Of a DNA stretch of 64,000 bases, positions 10,501-24,400 are shown one piece after another. The number at the start of each line of letters is the position of its first letter. Positions within the stretch are counted from its first letter, which is position 1. Source of the DNA: Albugo candida (lineage: Eukaryota; Oomycota; Peronosporomycetes; Albuginales; Albuginaceae). The stretch spans positions 28,702 to 92,701 of the forward strand of contig CAJNAR010000193.1 in assembly GCA_905220665.1 (NCBI GenBank). Direction: 5' to 3'. Made by a program: the position numbers and the translations under genes. Below the pieces are notes generated by a model that did not search any database, was not told the origin of the DNA, and saw only the letters and a program-made list of their open reading frames with translations.

Positions 10501-13500
10501 TGCAGCCCTAGTCTGTCATATTTTCAAATATGGGTACTCTTTCCAGCCAACCTAACTCGTAATCATAACTTTGGGTGCTGTTTTTAAGAGACAGGGCTGG
10601 TTAGCGGTTCCCTAAATGGTACGATAGATAATTGATTAGGGTTGTCTAGGGCAAGAAGAATGCTCCATTTATCATAAATCGAGATTTTAAATCCTTCACG
10701 GGATTAGAAGCAGCGGAAACAGCCAAATGCAGACATATCAACTTCATCATTATAAAAGATCGATTGATGTTATTGTTACCATCACTCATAAAAGTAGCAG
10801 CTAAAATAGGTTGAACAGCATCGTTGTGATGGTTCAGGAGTGAGGCTAAAAAGATCCAAATCAACGCCGTAGAAACGGCGTGGTCTATGCTCATCTTTCA
10901 TCCGATGAGACGATACGTTTACCAATCAGGATACTTGTCGCTCGCGTCTGTGGATTATTTCAGCGAATAAGATGATTGTATCCCTCGTTATGGGGAAGAT
11001 TCATGAAATGCTTACTACGTTTAATTTCTGTAAGGCGCATAAGACAAGCTTATCAGACTTCCCTAGCAAGTAAATTTCCAGGATGGCACGTTTTCCTTAT
11101 TCTATTACGTATATATGTCTGCAGTGCTCCCCCAAGAGAATACCTAGATTGCTGCTGGATACCTAACATTTCATAGTCTGAATTACGTAATGCATCGTAT
11201 CTTAAGCTCGGACTTTTCGCGAAGAAATAATTTCTCGGCTAATCTTTCATAAGAGCTTGGAATAAATAACATCACCACGAAATATAAATCGTATCACTTT
11301 TATTTCGAGATACATCAACGAGAAAGTTCTGCTACAATATCAATGAATTTGCACAGGAATATGTTACACGGTATGGCTGACCAGTTTGTCCATCCTCGGT
11401 TGCATGTGTCTAAATTAGTAGAGTGAGACTTACTGACTACTATAGTTGTCAATGTTATTTTAGATAACAAATATACATACGAAAATATAAAAAACGTTTC
11501 GTGAAATGCCTATGTGAGACGATATTATGTCTTCTCGTTGGTAGTCCTCTATTGCGGCAGGCTCGACCACCACAATACAAGCCTGTGTCCAAGGTGTATA
11601 TGGTAAGACGTTGTCACTGCTCAAAAGAACCTTGATTACCGTGGTTTGCAAATTTGTGCGCGCCACACTACATCGAATATAGCCTCTAACTAGGATCAGA
11701 ATTCCATTTGCATTTCGACTTGTCTGTGTCGTACCCGCATCAACGACCTCTGGCTTCCAAAAAGTTCACCGAACAATCTTTGCGTTCCGAATTTATCCAG
11801 CTACTTTGCAAGCCGAATTGTTCGTCTTGATCGTATCACTTCCACCAAAAGTAACGAACGTGCACACTTAACGTGGTGTAGATCACGGAAATTGCAAAAG
11901 CTGTCAGACTATCTGATCTGTCCAGACGAAGTGAAGCGTCACCGCTTGCAATTCAAGCCACAAATGAGATAAAATCGGCTGGAAAACCTTCCATGCTGGG
12001 GAAAGTGTTAGCATCATTGCGCATGCAATATGCGTCCAACGTGGTCGGGATGAGAAGAACTGATCCCAACAAGGGATTTACTCCCTTTATAATTGTGCCG
12101 TGTGGTCGAACTCGAGAAAGAGACGTTGATCGGATTACACGTCCCCACACGAAGGCTGCGTGCACAATATAATGTCGTGCTGAATAGCCTATAAAAACCG
12201 GAACGAGATCGGACTGGTAGCATCCGAAAAGCCAGACGAAACTGTATATCATCGAAAGTTGGTAAGACACGTTTCCGAAGATGCCGGGATCTAGACAAAA
12301 AAAACGTTTCAGCTTATATTGCATGCATTGCGTCCAGTCTCTCCCGTTGTGACCAATGTGTCAACATTGGATGAATCTTTGTTGGTTTGGGAGGTTTCCA
12401 GATAATTCGTGAGAGCGCGGAATAGCTGCAAAAAATGCTTCTTATCATTCCTTAGTACAATACCCCCGCATTAAACGGTCGTTTACTTGAGCTCGCTAAT
12501 CCAAGTGATGAAGCGGATCGTCGAGTGCGTACACTGTAATATCGGAGTGTCTATATCGTATAGTAAACTCAGCAACTATCTTTAGCCATATCCAATACGT
12601 TCATCTCTTCATCGCTCTAGTACTGTTCGACGAATGCTTTCTTCATTGGAAAAATGCCGCACTTTTAAAAAATGCATTGAATAATTCGAATTTCGAAAGC
12701 TGTAGCAAACGTTTTCCGAAATTTTTGATGTGGTTTGTCCGCCATGTCAACATAATCCAACATCTAAGGTACTCAGACTACCATTACCATCTTGATTGTG
12801 TAGTTTTTGGTCGCAGTGGAACTATATCGGCTGTTGCATTTAGTACTGACGGCGGTGTAGAACATCCATATCTGAGACTATGCCACTCGAGTCCATCTGA
12901 TGCCACTTCTTCAATGCTTTTTTTCACCAAGAAAATAGTCTATCTGATTAAATCATTTACCCATGTTTATCAGGTACGACGATAAATATGTCCTTCGGCT
13001 GTTAGGTCTCAGCGATGGTTTAATGAATTGTACACAAATTGTCGATGCAGTTCTCCAATGCGAAGGAATAGTGGTCGATGCTTAGGGTGCAAAATGGCGA
13101 AGGAAACGAATACGCGTACCCTTGAGTAGGACCGTAAATGGTGGTCCACCTTCATGTCGACGAAGATATTTAAAACTTTTTTGCTGATTAGGTGACCTTT
13201 TTACTGAATTTGTTTCCGGAAAATTCAGTTTGGATTGACATCGATTGCTACACTGAAATGGTCTCTGCTGTTGCGTCCACGTATATGATGAATGCCACAA
13301 CTTGATAGATTTATCGTCTGGAAGCCATCACTAGACCGCGGGCAGTCGTGAAGTCGAAACCATACCTATTCTTGCGGATGAAAACTGTTCGGTACGAGCA
13401 AGGTGTCTTTTACCCGATGTTGTAAAAGAGAAATGTCTCGGTTACAAATCAACATCAGCGCTATTCTAGTTCAAGTACGAGGCGAACGTATAGCATTATC

Positions 13501-13561
13501 TATAACAGGAACTTGCAACCAGTATAGAACTCGATCAACCACCGCTGAAGATGGGAATTAA
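10501..13561. other. No gene recognised
   Basis: The longest ORFs are 10894-10646 (-, 82 codons, ATG start, hydrophobic near the N-terminus), 12324-11953 (-, 123 codons) and 12677-12985 (+, 102 codons). None shows a recognisable family motif. The 11.9-12.3 kb minus-strand ORFs include FIGYS, a string also found near the end of copia integrases, but nothing around it supports that reading. Confidence 0.4.
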
Positions 13562-13790
13562 TGTCGTAAATACAGCACGGAATGGGAAGTTGCTTCACTG
13601 AAGGGTAGGAAAATAGAAGTAAGTATATTATTCATGACCATTAGTTTTTCTTTCTACGGCCTTCCTTAATTACGAAACCATCGCGTCGGGACAGTCCCAG
13701 CGGAAGTTATACGGACCAATTTTTATCTCCTTGGATCTTTTCTCCAAAACGCCCGGCGGATGGCAATGTGGAGTCGTTACTTTTACAACA
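13562..13790 (-). repeat. 3' LTR of copia element B
   Basis: In element orientation it starts TGTTGTAAAAG (at 13790) and ends ..TACGACA (at 13562), so it has TG...CA ends. It aligns end to end with 18217-18446. The best-kept block is ggcggatggcaatgtggagt near the start of the LTR (plus-strand right end). Confidence 0.85.
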
Positions 13791-13879
13791 CTCCTTCCTC
13801 ACGGCGCCGTGTGTTTGTTACCTAAGCACATGTCCTGATTCTTGCTAGTTTCGCATATCAGCGGACATAGTTCAATCAA

Positions 13880-16800
13880 TTGTTGTAGTCGAACAGCGCT
13901 AAATGCCTTCGAAAGCAAGTCAGCTGCCATATCTTCGGTGTGCACATAACATGGCTTTACGATCCTCGTTTAGCACAAGCTTTGATGAACTTAAGCTTAA
14001 CGTCGATATGCTTGGCTCGCGTCGAATTTCTTCTTTTTCCATGTGTCGGATAGCTGCTTGACTGGCTATCTCCACCTGCATAGGTAATACCACGTTTATT
14101 CCCAGTTCAACGATTAGCCCGCATAATCCCAGGAGCTGTTGACCGGCATGTGAAGCTGACATGAACTCCGCTTCTATAGTTGATAGCGATTTGATGCTTG
14201 ATTCCGGCACGTTCAGAATAATATCATGTCACCCAAACGAATGATCCCTCCACATACCGACTTGCGGCTAATCTTGTTCCCTGCAAAGTCTGCATCGCTT
14301 GCGCTTCAAAGTTGCACAGTAGTGATTTGCTGAGCTAGTTTCTGTCCAAGCTGAAACTTGACGCTCCTGATTCCTTTTATATGCCTGGTACTTATTTTGC
14401 TCAATTGCCAGTCGCATACCGTAGAAGAATGGGCCCGACGCGTAGCTCGGTGCAGTAGTACTTTACGCTCGTTATAGCAACCAAGCTGATATATAGATGA
14501 TCTTTCTAGTAGTCTACAGAGCTTCTTCAAAAGCTCATTTGAGATTGTTTTAGGGATGCTGATCCGAAGAGCCCATCGGCGGGCAGGATCGGTCGGCTTC
14601 TCGCATGTCTTTATCATAATCTTGCCCCATGGGTGTCATCACCTGGTGTGCATCTTGTAGGCCGAACTTTGATAGTAGCTCATATACCATTAGTTCTTGG
14701 TACCTTTTATAACCAAATTCTGGAGAATGATTAAGTCGCATCCCTAGAAACTTGCTAACGATGCCCAAGTCCTTGATCTGGAGCGTTGCCAATTGTAAAA
14801 CACATCATCCACTCGAATCTTTGATGACCCTGTCACCAGCAAATCGACAACATATACTCCGACGACAGTCTCTCCAACGTGATATCATTTGTAGTAGAGG
14901 AATGAGTCTGTGACACATTGTACGAACCCATCACGAAGTAGTTCTGAATGTAGAAGTTGCGCCTAGATCCTTCCAGCTTCTTTAATCCATCAAGGCTGGG
15001 CTGGAGTCGAAGCAACACTTTTTTTGTGTGCTGAGCACCACAAACGCTGTAGCTCCTTCTCTTTTACTTTCATTCCTTGTGGAACGTATAAGTAAATGTA
15101 CAGATCCGGTTTAGTAGAGGCCTTGACATACTCATTAGGCACGTCCGCATGACGAGCCGGTACACCCCATATCTCGGATAGTGCAAGGATAACCTTCCCA
15201 GTCGTCATGTCCATCACGGCGGCGAATATTAGTGTATAGTTTTTACAAAAGAACTGTTCATTCCTGCACGCCACCATGCTGGCTTTGTAGTGCTAGACGT
15301 TCCAGTTAGCATCTGTTCTTCTCCTGCCTACCCACTTTGCGTGAACAGGGCGCATTTCATCCGTGCGCAATACCATCTCCCACGTGTAATTGGCCTTTAG
15401 AGAATCTATCTCCTAACAGCACCTATAATCTTGCGAAGTGGGATCTTTGCCCCATTATATCTCGTCCTCATGTTCATTGCTGGCTGTTTGACTGAAGCTT
15501 TCTTCAGAATACTTCTTCTTTCGCAACGCTTCCACGCTTCTTGAAGTTTCTCGTTACCACTCGCAACTCCTCCCGATGTGCGATATCGTTGGTTGTTTCT
15601 ATCCGTATGTCACACAGAGCATTCATCTCAGATGCTGATTCGACGCCCATGTCAATGGGAACAGCGTTCTTCTTGTTATTAGCTTTTTCGGCGTTGCTTT
15701 TACTTATTTGACGAACAAGCTACGCGTTTGCATCCTCGCTGTGGGTCTTAATATTCCTGACATGTTGCGTTGTTCGCACCACGTGATCCTTGGTAAACAG
15801 GACTTCTACCGTTTTATTACGTCGCTCTTGCCACTCATAAGCCGTTTCTCTCAATGCCGACCGAGGGTCTTGTATTTCGGGTTCCGGATTGCGGTGCACG
15901 GAGAGCCAAAAATAACAATATCCGTCAGAACTTCAATCGGCGAAGCTTGATTCTCATTTCCTCGCGTCGGTCGGCGGTTGAGAATGTAGGACGCAAATTC
16001 TGCAGCTTCATCCCAAAAACGCAATGGTAGACCTGATCCAAATATCATGGAGCGTGCCGTGTTCATTTCTGTCTGATGCAGAAGCTCCGCCTTCCCGTTC
16101 GACGCTTGATTCCCCGCTTCCGACACCTGACGTCGCACTCCGTATTTCTCATAAAACGGGTCGACGACCCTCTACTCGCCTCCACCATCGGTGCATTGGC
16201 AGTGAATACTACAATTAAAGAGCTTCTCAAAGTATACGAGGAAGCTCTAGAATGACTTGGTCGCCCTGTCCTTCGTTTTTGGCAGAACCGCACGGCAGTA
16301 CTTGCTTTTGTGATCAACGAAATTAATAAGGTATCTGTTTTACACACCTGACTATTGGAGTGGTTGGACCCTCGATATCGCTACAGATAACGCCACAGAA
16401 TCGGTCTATACGAGAATTTATTCCAGTATCACGCGTCTGCTTGGCCATCTCGCATGTTATGCACGCTGGCCTTTCTTTATTCGTGAGAATTATGCCGCTC
16501 TCTGGGTCTTTTTCCATTCTAGTAATGGTGTCATAAGCCAGATGTGCAAATCGCAATTGAAAATCCAATAGACTTAACGCTTGTGCATCGGGGATTGTTG
16601 AATTGACAGCTTCAGCGAGAGCTACAAATATGAAGTCTTCAGCTTTCCTGGTGTCAAGTCCAACTACATCCTCGGTCTCAATCCGTAAAACCAATACTTT
16701 ATTGTTGTCCTTGTCAACATAGCAGAAACAAAAAAGATCTTGAAACCGTCGCTGCGTCGGACCATCGAAAGCGTGCGTCCATCATAACGATGGTAATAAC

Positions 16801-16900
16801 CGTTTTCTTCGATTCTTCCATACGAAAGTATATTCCACGGAAGATGTGCCGAGTAGTAGACGTCGACATCGACGCGTACTACTAAATTGGAGTTTCCTTT
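13880..16900 (-). pseudogene. copia B pol remnant (IN-RT-RNase H)
   Basis: Integrase: 16694-16323 holds the pre-integrase zinc pair (CITCEMAKQT) and 16138-15851 the conserved NQASNGKAE...ARSMIFGSGLP region. Reverse transcriptase: 15277-14990 holds the ATGKVILALSE-like and VPNEYVKA segments, and the catalytic YVDD reads YVVD (14843-14854). The segment at 14792-14550 continues with IKDLGIVSKFLGMRL. RNase H: 14210-13920 with KSLSTIEAEFMSASHAGQQL. The pieces lie in several frames. It once encoded the copying and integration enzymes; the loss of one catalytic Asp and many stops make it dead. Confidence 0.82.
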
Positions 16901-17069
16901 CAGCTGAATTCTCAGACTCTCTCCATTTTGAAGCAGCCATTCTCATCGCATCCTTATGCATTGTTGAGCTGTGAACGAATCGTCACCAGATTACGACTCG
17001 ATCAAGTATCCAAAATTCATTGCCATGTGGCTTCGTCATTGTCTGCAACTGCCAGCGCAAAATCCTTCT

Positions 17070-18212
17070 TGACTTCTTGCGGTCGCGTTTGTAATGACCT
17101 TCTTTTTCACATTTGAAGCAGGCACCTTGCTTTCTCCTTTGGCGCTATTCACTTTTTCTAAGTCGTTTAACATCAGTGCTTTCAACAGCGGCCACTGTTG
17201 GCTTGCTTCTCAGACGAATTCTTGGATCATTTAGCTGCGCATAATGGACCAGTTCCTCTCCATGTCGTAAGTAATCTTCACGCCGAGGATTTTGTCGTGC
17301 CAATAACACGCCCTGTAAGTCACTCGAAGAGCTGAAAAACTTGCAATATTCTGGGGAGCTTGATCGTGAGCACCACCGATAGCATCACTCAAAGCCATCA
17401 GGTACAGCATGTGACCATTCCACGATAAAGTCTCCTTTTTCTTCGATGCGAAGAGATTGAACGCTTATGACTTCGAAATTCGCGGACCGAACTTGGTGTT
17501 CGGTCGGTCCATTGAATACCAAATTTGGGAGTTTTCCTCGTATCAGATGTCCACCTGGTCGTGAAAGTGCTGTCCAGCTTCACCGGATAGATATCGACCG
17601 AGAATATCCAGCTTTATTTCTTCAGTGCACATGCACCCACTGAGGTCTTCGGCGAAGTTGACCTGCCGCACAAACCATTTCCCCCAGGTTCCAAACCCTC
17701 CCGAGGCCCGGGTACACCTCATTGCCGCCTAAATTTCAGATGGCAAGCTTCAGGTCCCTTATCTGCAGGGGTCTTTTCGGTGCCACGCACGACGGTGATG
17801 GTACTGGCCTGTATGATGGACCCGTTGGTGGCTGGATGGGTGCTCCTTGTCTGTCACGAAATTGCTGATGCTCCTGTCCTGAAGCGTGATGTCGCGCTGG
17901 AATCCGTATCTACTCGTCTTCAAGAGAGGATATCGTCATATTCCGGCCAAGTCCGGCGCGCGTCTGCGCATAAACTCAAAAAGTGCTGCTGCCGGCAGAC
18001 ACGACCGAAGCTTGGTCATCCTCGAGTCTCCGAGCTTCAAGCCTAGTGAGGCGAGCTCCAATGTTTTCTTTAATTTCAGTGATCACATTCAGCAGTCTTG
18101 CCATGTTCTCAGCCGCACATGAAAGCGTACTGGATCCATCGTTGTTGGTGTGAGCCGTGGCAGGCGCTTGTACTTGATCTCGAGCAACTTGTTCCATCGG
18201 TGTTGGGCTCAT
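17070..18212 (-). pseudogene. copia B gag remnant
   Basis: From the ATG at 18212 the frame is open for about 78 codons and contains a likely helical Leu/Ile-rich segment. It is then broken repeatedly. A nucleocapsid zinc knuckle is visible at about 17080-17121 (CFKCEKEGHYKRDR). The last Cys of C-x2-C-x4-H-x4-C has become Arg, so the finger is defective. The role would be packaging of element RNA. It is non-functional because of stops and the missing zinc ligand. Confidence 0.7.
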
Positions 18213-18216
18213 TACC
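18204..18216 (-). other. Primer-binding site of element B
   Basis: In minus orientation GGTAATGAGCCCA follows the LTR end ..GACA directly. It matches the 4126-4138 site of element A at 12 of 13 bases and is complementary to the same tRNA anticodon loop. Its ATG (18212) opens the gag frame (MSPTPMEQ). Confidence 0.6.
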
Positions 18217-18446
18217 TGTCGTAAAAGCCGCACGGAATGGGAATTTTCTTCACTGAAAGGTGGGACAAATAAAAGGAAGTATATTAGTCATGACTGTTAG
18301 TTTCTCTTTCTACGGTCACCTTAATTAGGAAACCACCGCGTCGGTACAGTCCTAGAAGAAGGTATACGAAACCACTATTTGGATCCTTGGATCTTTTCTC
18401 CTAAATGTCCGGCGGATGGCAATGTGGAGTCGTTACTTTCCAATAG
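18217..18446 (-). repeat. 5' LTR of copia element B
   Basis: Homologous to 13562-13790 over its whole length with scattered substitutions and small indels. Its inner edge (18217) abuts the primer-binding site. The outer edge is diverged (..ttactttccaata), so 18446 is approximate. It would have carried the element promoter and polyadenylation signal. Confidence 0.82.
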
Positions 18447-21400
18447 TTGCAGCACCATCATTACAAATCAAATAGTAGAACTGCATCTGGCTTTGTCATG
18501 TACGATTCCCAAATATATCTCCATCATTGAACACTTACTAGCGACGGAAACATCAAAAATCAATGAATAAGTAATATATCCGAGCAACAACAAAGGGAAA
18601 GCAATGAAAGAAGTCATTTTATGCGCAAGTATTGACGGATTTTTCGATTAGAGGAGTGTAGTTAACGGGTGGGGCCCTCTGTACTTTTGAACTCGGTTTG
18701 GCTTATCGGTGATCATTTCAAAGTCAGACAGTATGCAGTAATTAGACAGAGAATACTTGATATGCAAGGTATACAGCCAGGACATTTTTTCGGCAATCAA
18801 CGGTATTATACGACGGAAATATCGTACAATGCGACATCAACCTGGAGAATATCATCATCAACGACAATGGGAGTATATATCGCTGGTGAGATTTTCACCT
18901 CCCCCCCCACACAAACTATCAGACATGGCAGGTCATGTCATACAATGGGTAGTGGCCGTCATAAAAGTTTCAAAATTGATGCGCAGATGAAAGCACCCAA
19001 CTCGTATAAATATTGTAATAAAACCTTTTTCATTCCTCTCGGTACTGTCTTCAGAAAGCCTTTTTTGTCAATCAAACAAAGCGTTGAGTTTGCAACTTTG
19101 GTATAAAATAATCATGTTAACTGACTGGTCTTTCTCTTTGGACTCTCATTCTTCCGTTTGTTCGATAGCCCCAAATAATCTGTCGCATTAAGGACTGGTT
19201 CTTTGCTGAAGATAATAATTATATGAATACCCCAAACCACAATCTACTCTTATTAGCGGATTCCTTTCAGTTTGATAACAGTTTGGAATTCAACATCCAT
19301 TAAAATCGATTTATCAAGTTTACGAGCCAAGCTTTGCGCTAGTGTGCGAGACAGATGAAGCATTCTGTAAATATGCTACTTCCATCTGATCGTTCGGATC
19401 GTTGTTCTTACACTTGATGACCGTAACCATTGGATCCTTGACGTCTTGGGCTCACCTAATTCGGTGAATGACACATAATTTGTCTTTGATTGAAACCTGA
19501 TTCAAGTCGAAAGCAACCTATATGCGATCCGCTTCATCGGGCACAAAATGTCGGGCATGAGCTGCAATCTTCGCGCTCAGAGGTGTCCTCGAGGAATCAT
19601 CTCCACTCTTTACCACTTCCAAATCTTCTGCAAGTGAGATCAGAGAAGGGTGTCGCGATGGTTACCAAGTTTTGATGCCTCAGATACATTTCAGACAGCC
19701 GGGGTATTTGTCATTTTTGTGCCTTACACGAAAGCGGCCATGACTGACGTGCGCCACATCATCTTAGTTTTGTCCAGCAGGTACCCGGTTTTATTCAGTC
19801 AGTAATAAAGCCAAACTATTCAAAGAATGCTGTCTGGCGTACAATATTTACTCGATATAATGCAACCACTTTGGCTATGGCATTTACGAGTTGTGACGTG
19901 TATCTCCAGATCTGTGAATAAACTCATCGATAACATGGTCTTTTCTTCATGGCTTACATGTAGACTGTCCCAAGTAACCATACTTTCTCAGCTTTGAGCA
20001 AGCCTTTCCAAAAAATGCCTTAGTTCTTGTTAGAAAACGGGACTTCATTGTCAGTTAAAGTTCTATTTCAGTCTGATTCCTTGTTGCGATCTGATGAGTG
20101 AACAAGCAAACTTTCTCGAAGATTGATCCCATCAGCTCAGGCATCTTGCCAAACCGATTCAATATTGCCGACATTTTGTAGTTGAACAAATGTACATACA
20201 TCCTGCAATGGCAAAATTGCTGTGCAATGGCACATTTATCCCGAAGACATGACTCTATAAAAATTCAATACATGTACAGTTTATTGCGTATAGAACACTC
20301 ACTCCATATATTATTCATCAAACCCTGCTGTGGAGTTTGTTTTGATACATAATTCACGTAATAAAGAAAGCGTTCTCGTGCCCCTATTTCGCACATGGAT
20401 ACTGGAGCGTCCTTCAATTGTTTGTTTGATGCATGCCGTCCTTTCTACTTATCGGCAAGCATATTCCTGCAAGCAGTTGAGTTTCGGAAAGATTGGCGGA
20501 TATGTTAACTATCAAGAGAGGACTCCCCTTTTAGTACTGCTCAAAAAAACAAAGTCTACCGATAAAATTCGATATCACTGGTGATGGTGCGCTGTTTCAT
20601 CTTTTTTTGCTAGTCGCTTTTTTTACTTTGATTCCTACCTTTTTAAACTATGTGAGCTTCCGATTACACGCCATAAAAAGTATATGATACATTATACACA
20701 TCGTCAATCAGCCACATTGCAATAAGCAAGTTCAATCAAGAGGATGCACGAGTAAGTCTACCGGAGCTGTTTTCCGGATGAGCTTAAACTAACAAACGTA
20801 CATGATTATAGCATGTAAACATGCACAATAAAAGCGTGTATTAATTTGATTGATACGGTAGGATTCTAAACTCCCAGTACTTTGGAAAAGGTCGCAAGGT
20901 CCGCCTGATAGAAAAAGATAACTCTAAGTACAGTTTGATCGCGCAAATAGCGTACTTGAGCAGTTCGAGTAGTTACAGAAATTCCAACATCATCCGCAAA
21001 CATCAATAGCGTTGACCATTGCCACTAATTCACATTATTCATTCGAAGGATAAGCTATAAATGTTTTCTGCGATAGCAGTAAAGAGGGTATTGCGGTAGG
21101 TCGAATTCTACTTCGACTCACCATTTTTGTTCAACGAGTGATAGTAGAGCAATAGCTTGTTAGATCAAGTCATCTGATCTCTTTCTAACCGTATCTTCAA
21201 ATCCAAGTTCGTAGTCTATATCGACATGTGAGCGAAGTCGTGGTCGACTTGGTGATAAATTACAAATCGCAAGCAACAAGCTCTTGGTACCTAAAACCCT
21301 ATATCAAAACGTAATTCACACCACAATGCTTACAAATGAACGAAATAGAGCGAAGCACTAGATCTTCTAGGACATGGTTGGACAAAAACGGGGGTTTCAA

Positions 21401-24400
21401 GATCAGTATAGCTTCACACGCGAGAGAAGATCAATGATAACGATAGCACAATGAAATTGGTATACTATCAATGGAGAAATGAAAGGTTTAGCTCCTATTG
21501 ACAGATTATAATGGTTGAATATCTAGATCATGCGTGTGAACATCAAACCGCTTATGATCAGACTTCCCGTACATCAACGATTCTGACTCATGCAAATGTA
21601 CCTTTTGAGGCTAACGAGTCATCCTTACTGCTTCCAAGGACATCTTACAGAGATCTAGTCTTTTTATCAAGCGAGAGGAACGTGAGTGAATCTTCTGCAT
21701 AAATCTTGTGCATTCACATCGGTCATGATCGTTAGAATTTCCAATCGTGTTGAGCGAAGTGTTGCCAAATTAATCACCCACTATTGTGGAGAGGATTTGA
21801 GCCCTTTAGAAGTGTAGGAAGTGCTGTGCTTTTGACGAGAAACGTTTTCCAATTGGGCAGCGGCCAACAATAAGGATCTTGGATATTGTTCACTGCGTGG
21901 GTGTGGCGTACAAGACCATTGGTGGTCCATGAGACATATTTGCACTAAATCTTTTGTTTGTTGAAGCAGATTACCAGATCGACGGCACCAGACAAAATTT
22001 TGTAAACAAGGAGCACCGCATCGTTCAAGGCACATTACACACGGTGGTGGGCAATTCTCCCTACCAACCAAAACGATGTGTGGGTTCTTTTGAAACTGAT
22101 GGATACCGGTATGGCAAGGTCAATGTCAACTTCAATGGTATTCAGATATCTCAAAGTGAATGTGAAAGATCAACCAAGGAGAAGTAAGCTATGTGACTTA
22201 GATGTGTGACCGTGAGACCGTTCATACGCCAGATAGTACATCTCCGGAAACTTGCACGCTCACATCACAAATTCATACCCTCATTTAGCTGCCTAGTATC
22301 TCTAGGCTAGAAATTGGCCGTATACAACATTGCCAGTTGGAAGAAGCTGCAGGACAAGCGCCGGCGAAAGATCATCGGACCTCGGTCAGTTTCTACTTCC
22401 TCCTTTTACGAGTATCTTCGTACTCCATCCGGGCCTGCTCAATTTTTCGGGCTTTGTATCTAACGCTTTCAATCGAAAAAGGAAAACTACTATACATGTA
22501 GTTCCTGAACATCGTTCGTATGCTTGCTTCAGATAAGAGTGCTTTTCTTATAAACGACATTCTAGTAGAGCTATGCTAAGCAGGCAAGTATCCCACGTTC
22601 GAGCTATCCATGCAAGAGATCAACAACCTTCTTTAAAATGCATTGTTTCACAGCCTTGAAGACCTCATTCAACATCTTGTTATCTAGTCACCTGGGAAAT
22701 AATGAGTGGCATCGTAGGATACATAAAAAGTGAATTCTAATGCTGCTTGTATTCTTCGTACTAAATTGCGAGCTAATAGTAGAGAGTTTGCGCGATATAG
22801 TAATGGGAAAACACAAATGGAATTTTCTTATCGTTAGCGACAAACTGCGGAGTAAGGAAAAATGTGCGAACCAATAATGTGCAATCATCTCCGATAAATG
22901 TGGGCAGACTAATTCTTCGGTTAGTAAGGATGAAATTTGAGACCAGCAAACATTTGACTAAAACGGTGCGCCGGATCAGATGTCCTCATTGCGATAGCCT
23001 GGCTTTCTTGACCTTAACTTGTGTTCTGACATAAGCAGGTGTGAATACCAATGCATATCGCAGAAAAGAATATCATGTTAATTTGGTGAAGTAAAATAAT
23101 TGATGTGAGATGAAGTTGCTTTCGTTGTCGCGGTGAAAAATGAAATGATCTACTAGTGCGTCGAGAAGCGCAGAGAATGGAGAATGGAGAGAGGATGCGC
23201 GATGGATCTTCCCTAGTAGAGGTTGGGGCAGTTAACCTTCTCTCAAATTGCGCAATATATTTGTCGAGCTTGATTCAACTCCATTAAGTCCTAACATGCA
23301 TCAATCCTCTCAATTATAATCGTGTTCATAGAATGTATGCACGAAGATGTCTGATCAGGCCACTGAGCCATGGAACAATCTTCAAAATGTGGCGTAGGGC
23401 CAGTATAAATACGGAAACTTGTCTTTTAACCTATGAGACGATGGGGGAACTTTCCTGGTAGAGGCTTTCCTTTTCCCGCTTCAATTCCGTGCTGACCACA
23501 CACCAAACTCCGAATTGAACACACGATACTTTTCTGGCAGCAAGGTAATCTGTTGTAAGCAGTGGGGCATACTTTTGACATATCGATTCAACCAAGCATC
23601 ATAGAAGAAATATCGGCGGGGCCATCTTGGTCACGCTGTTACGGGAAGGAATAATGTGAGATTGGTGATAAAGAAGTTACAAGTAATTGACGTTTTCATG
23701 TTCACTTAGAATGACAGCAAGGACCTCGCATCGAAATGAGACTACACACATGAAGCATCAAGTTTGTCGGTCAAGCTATATTACTCCCATCCTTTCAGCT
23801 TCTTGTGTGCATGTAAAATGAATGATTATCATTGTTGTTGAGGATCTAACGCGTGTTTTCGTCTGCTAGTTAAAGCTACACAAGGGGGCTGATAATCAAC
23901 GCGGAATAAACAGGTGAGAGGTTATCGAGACCTTGCACAGCATTTTCGACACGTCTCGGTAGGAGTTCAGAGACCCAGACTACCGTCTACTACAGAAGGT
24001 TATCAAGCCCAATCACAAATGCTTTCGCTTGCAAGTTTAGGTAGCTTTTCTTCATATAATCTTGTATAGGTACCCGGAATACTACAAACTGTTAATGTAA
24101 GGAGGCTTTCTCCAGCCGTCTGGAATCCATCAAGATCTTACACAAGTATGGTCGAAGTGTGCATGCGACTGGATGAGGGTTAGCTCACATCCTTCGCTTG
24201 AATAAGACAAAGTGATCACTTGCATTGAATGAGAATTGAACCAGGTCGTCGATAGAGCAATCGGCTACTTTATGCCTCTTCTCATGAAGGCGTCAGCTTG
24301 TATGCCTGATAATCTTATGCAGTTTCCTGATTTTATGAAAGAGTAGACTACCTGGATAAATTACCAGTGTTCTACACGGAGGGAGGAGAGTTTACCGTCA

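Larger units (their letters stand above)
13562..18446 (-). mobile_element. Ty1/copia retrotransposon B, both LTRs present, decayed
   Basis: A nearly full-length element on the minus strand. The 5' LTR is at 18217-18446, the primer-binding site at 18204-18216, then gag, protease, integrase, reverse transcriptase, RNase H, a polypurine tract (minus-strand gaggaaggag, plus-strand 13791-13800) and the 3' LTR at 13562-13790. Total length is about 4.9 kb, normal for copia. The LTRs are clearly homologous but carry many point differences, so the insertion is old. I did not find a matching target-site duplication. Many stops and a mutated RT motif make it non-autonomous. Confidence 0.88.

Noticed and set aside
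11953..12324. Third copia integrase fragment
   Set aside because: The single FIGYS string is not supported by flanking conserved blocks in any frame.
18669..19106. 145-codon ORF as a gene
   Set aside because: No ATG start, no motif, an internal C9 homopolymer, and it lies beside an LTR; best explained by chance.
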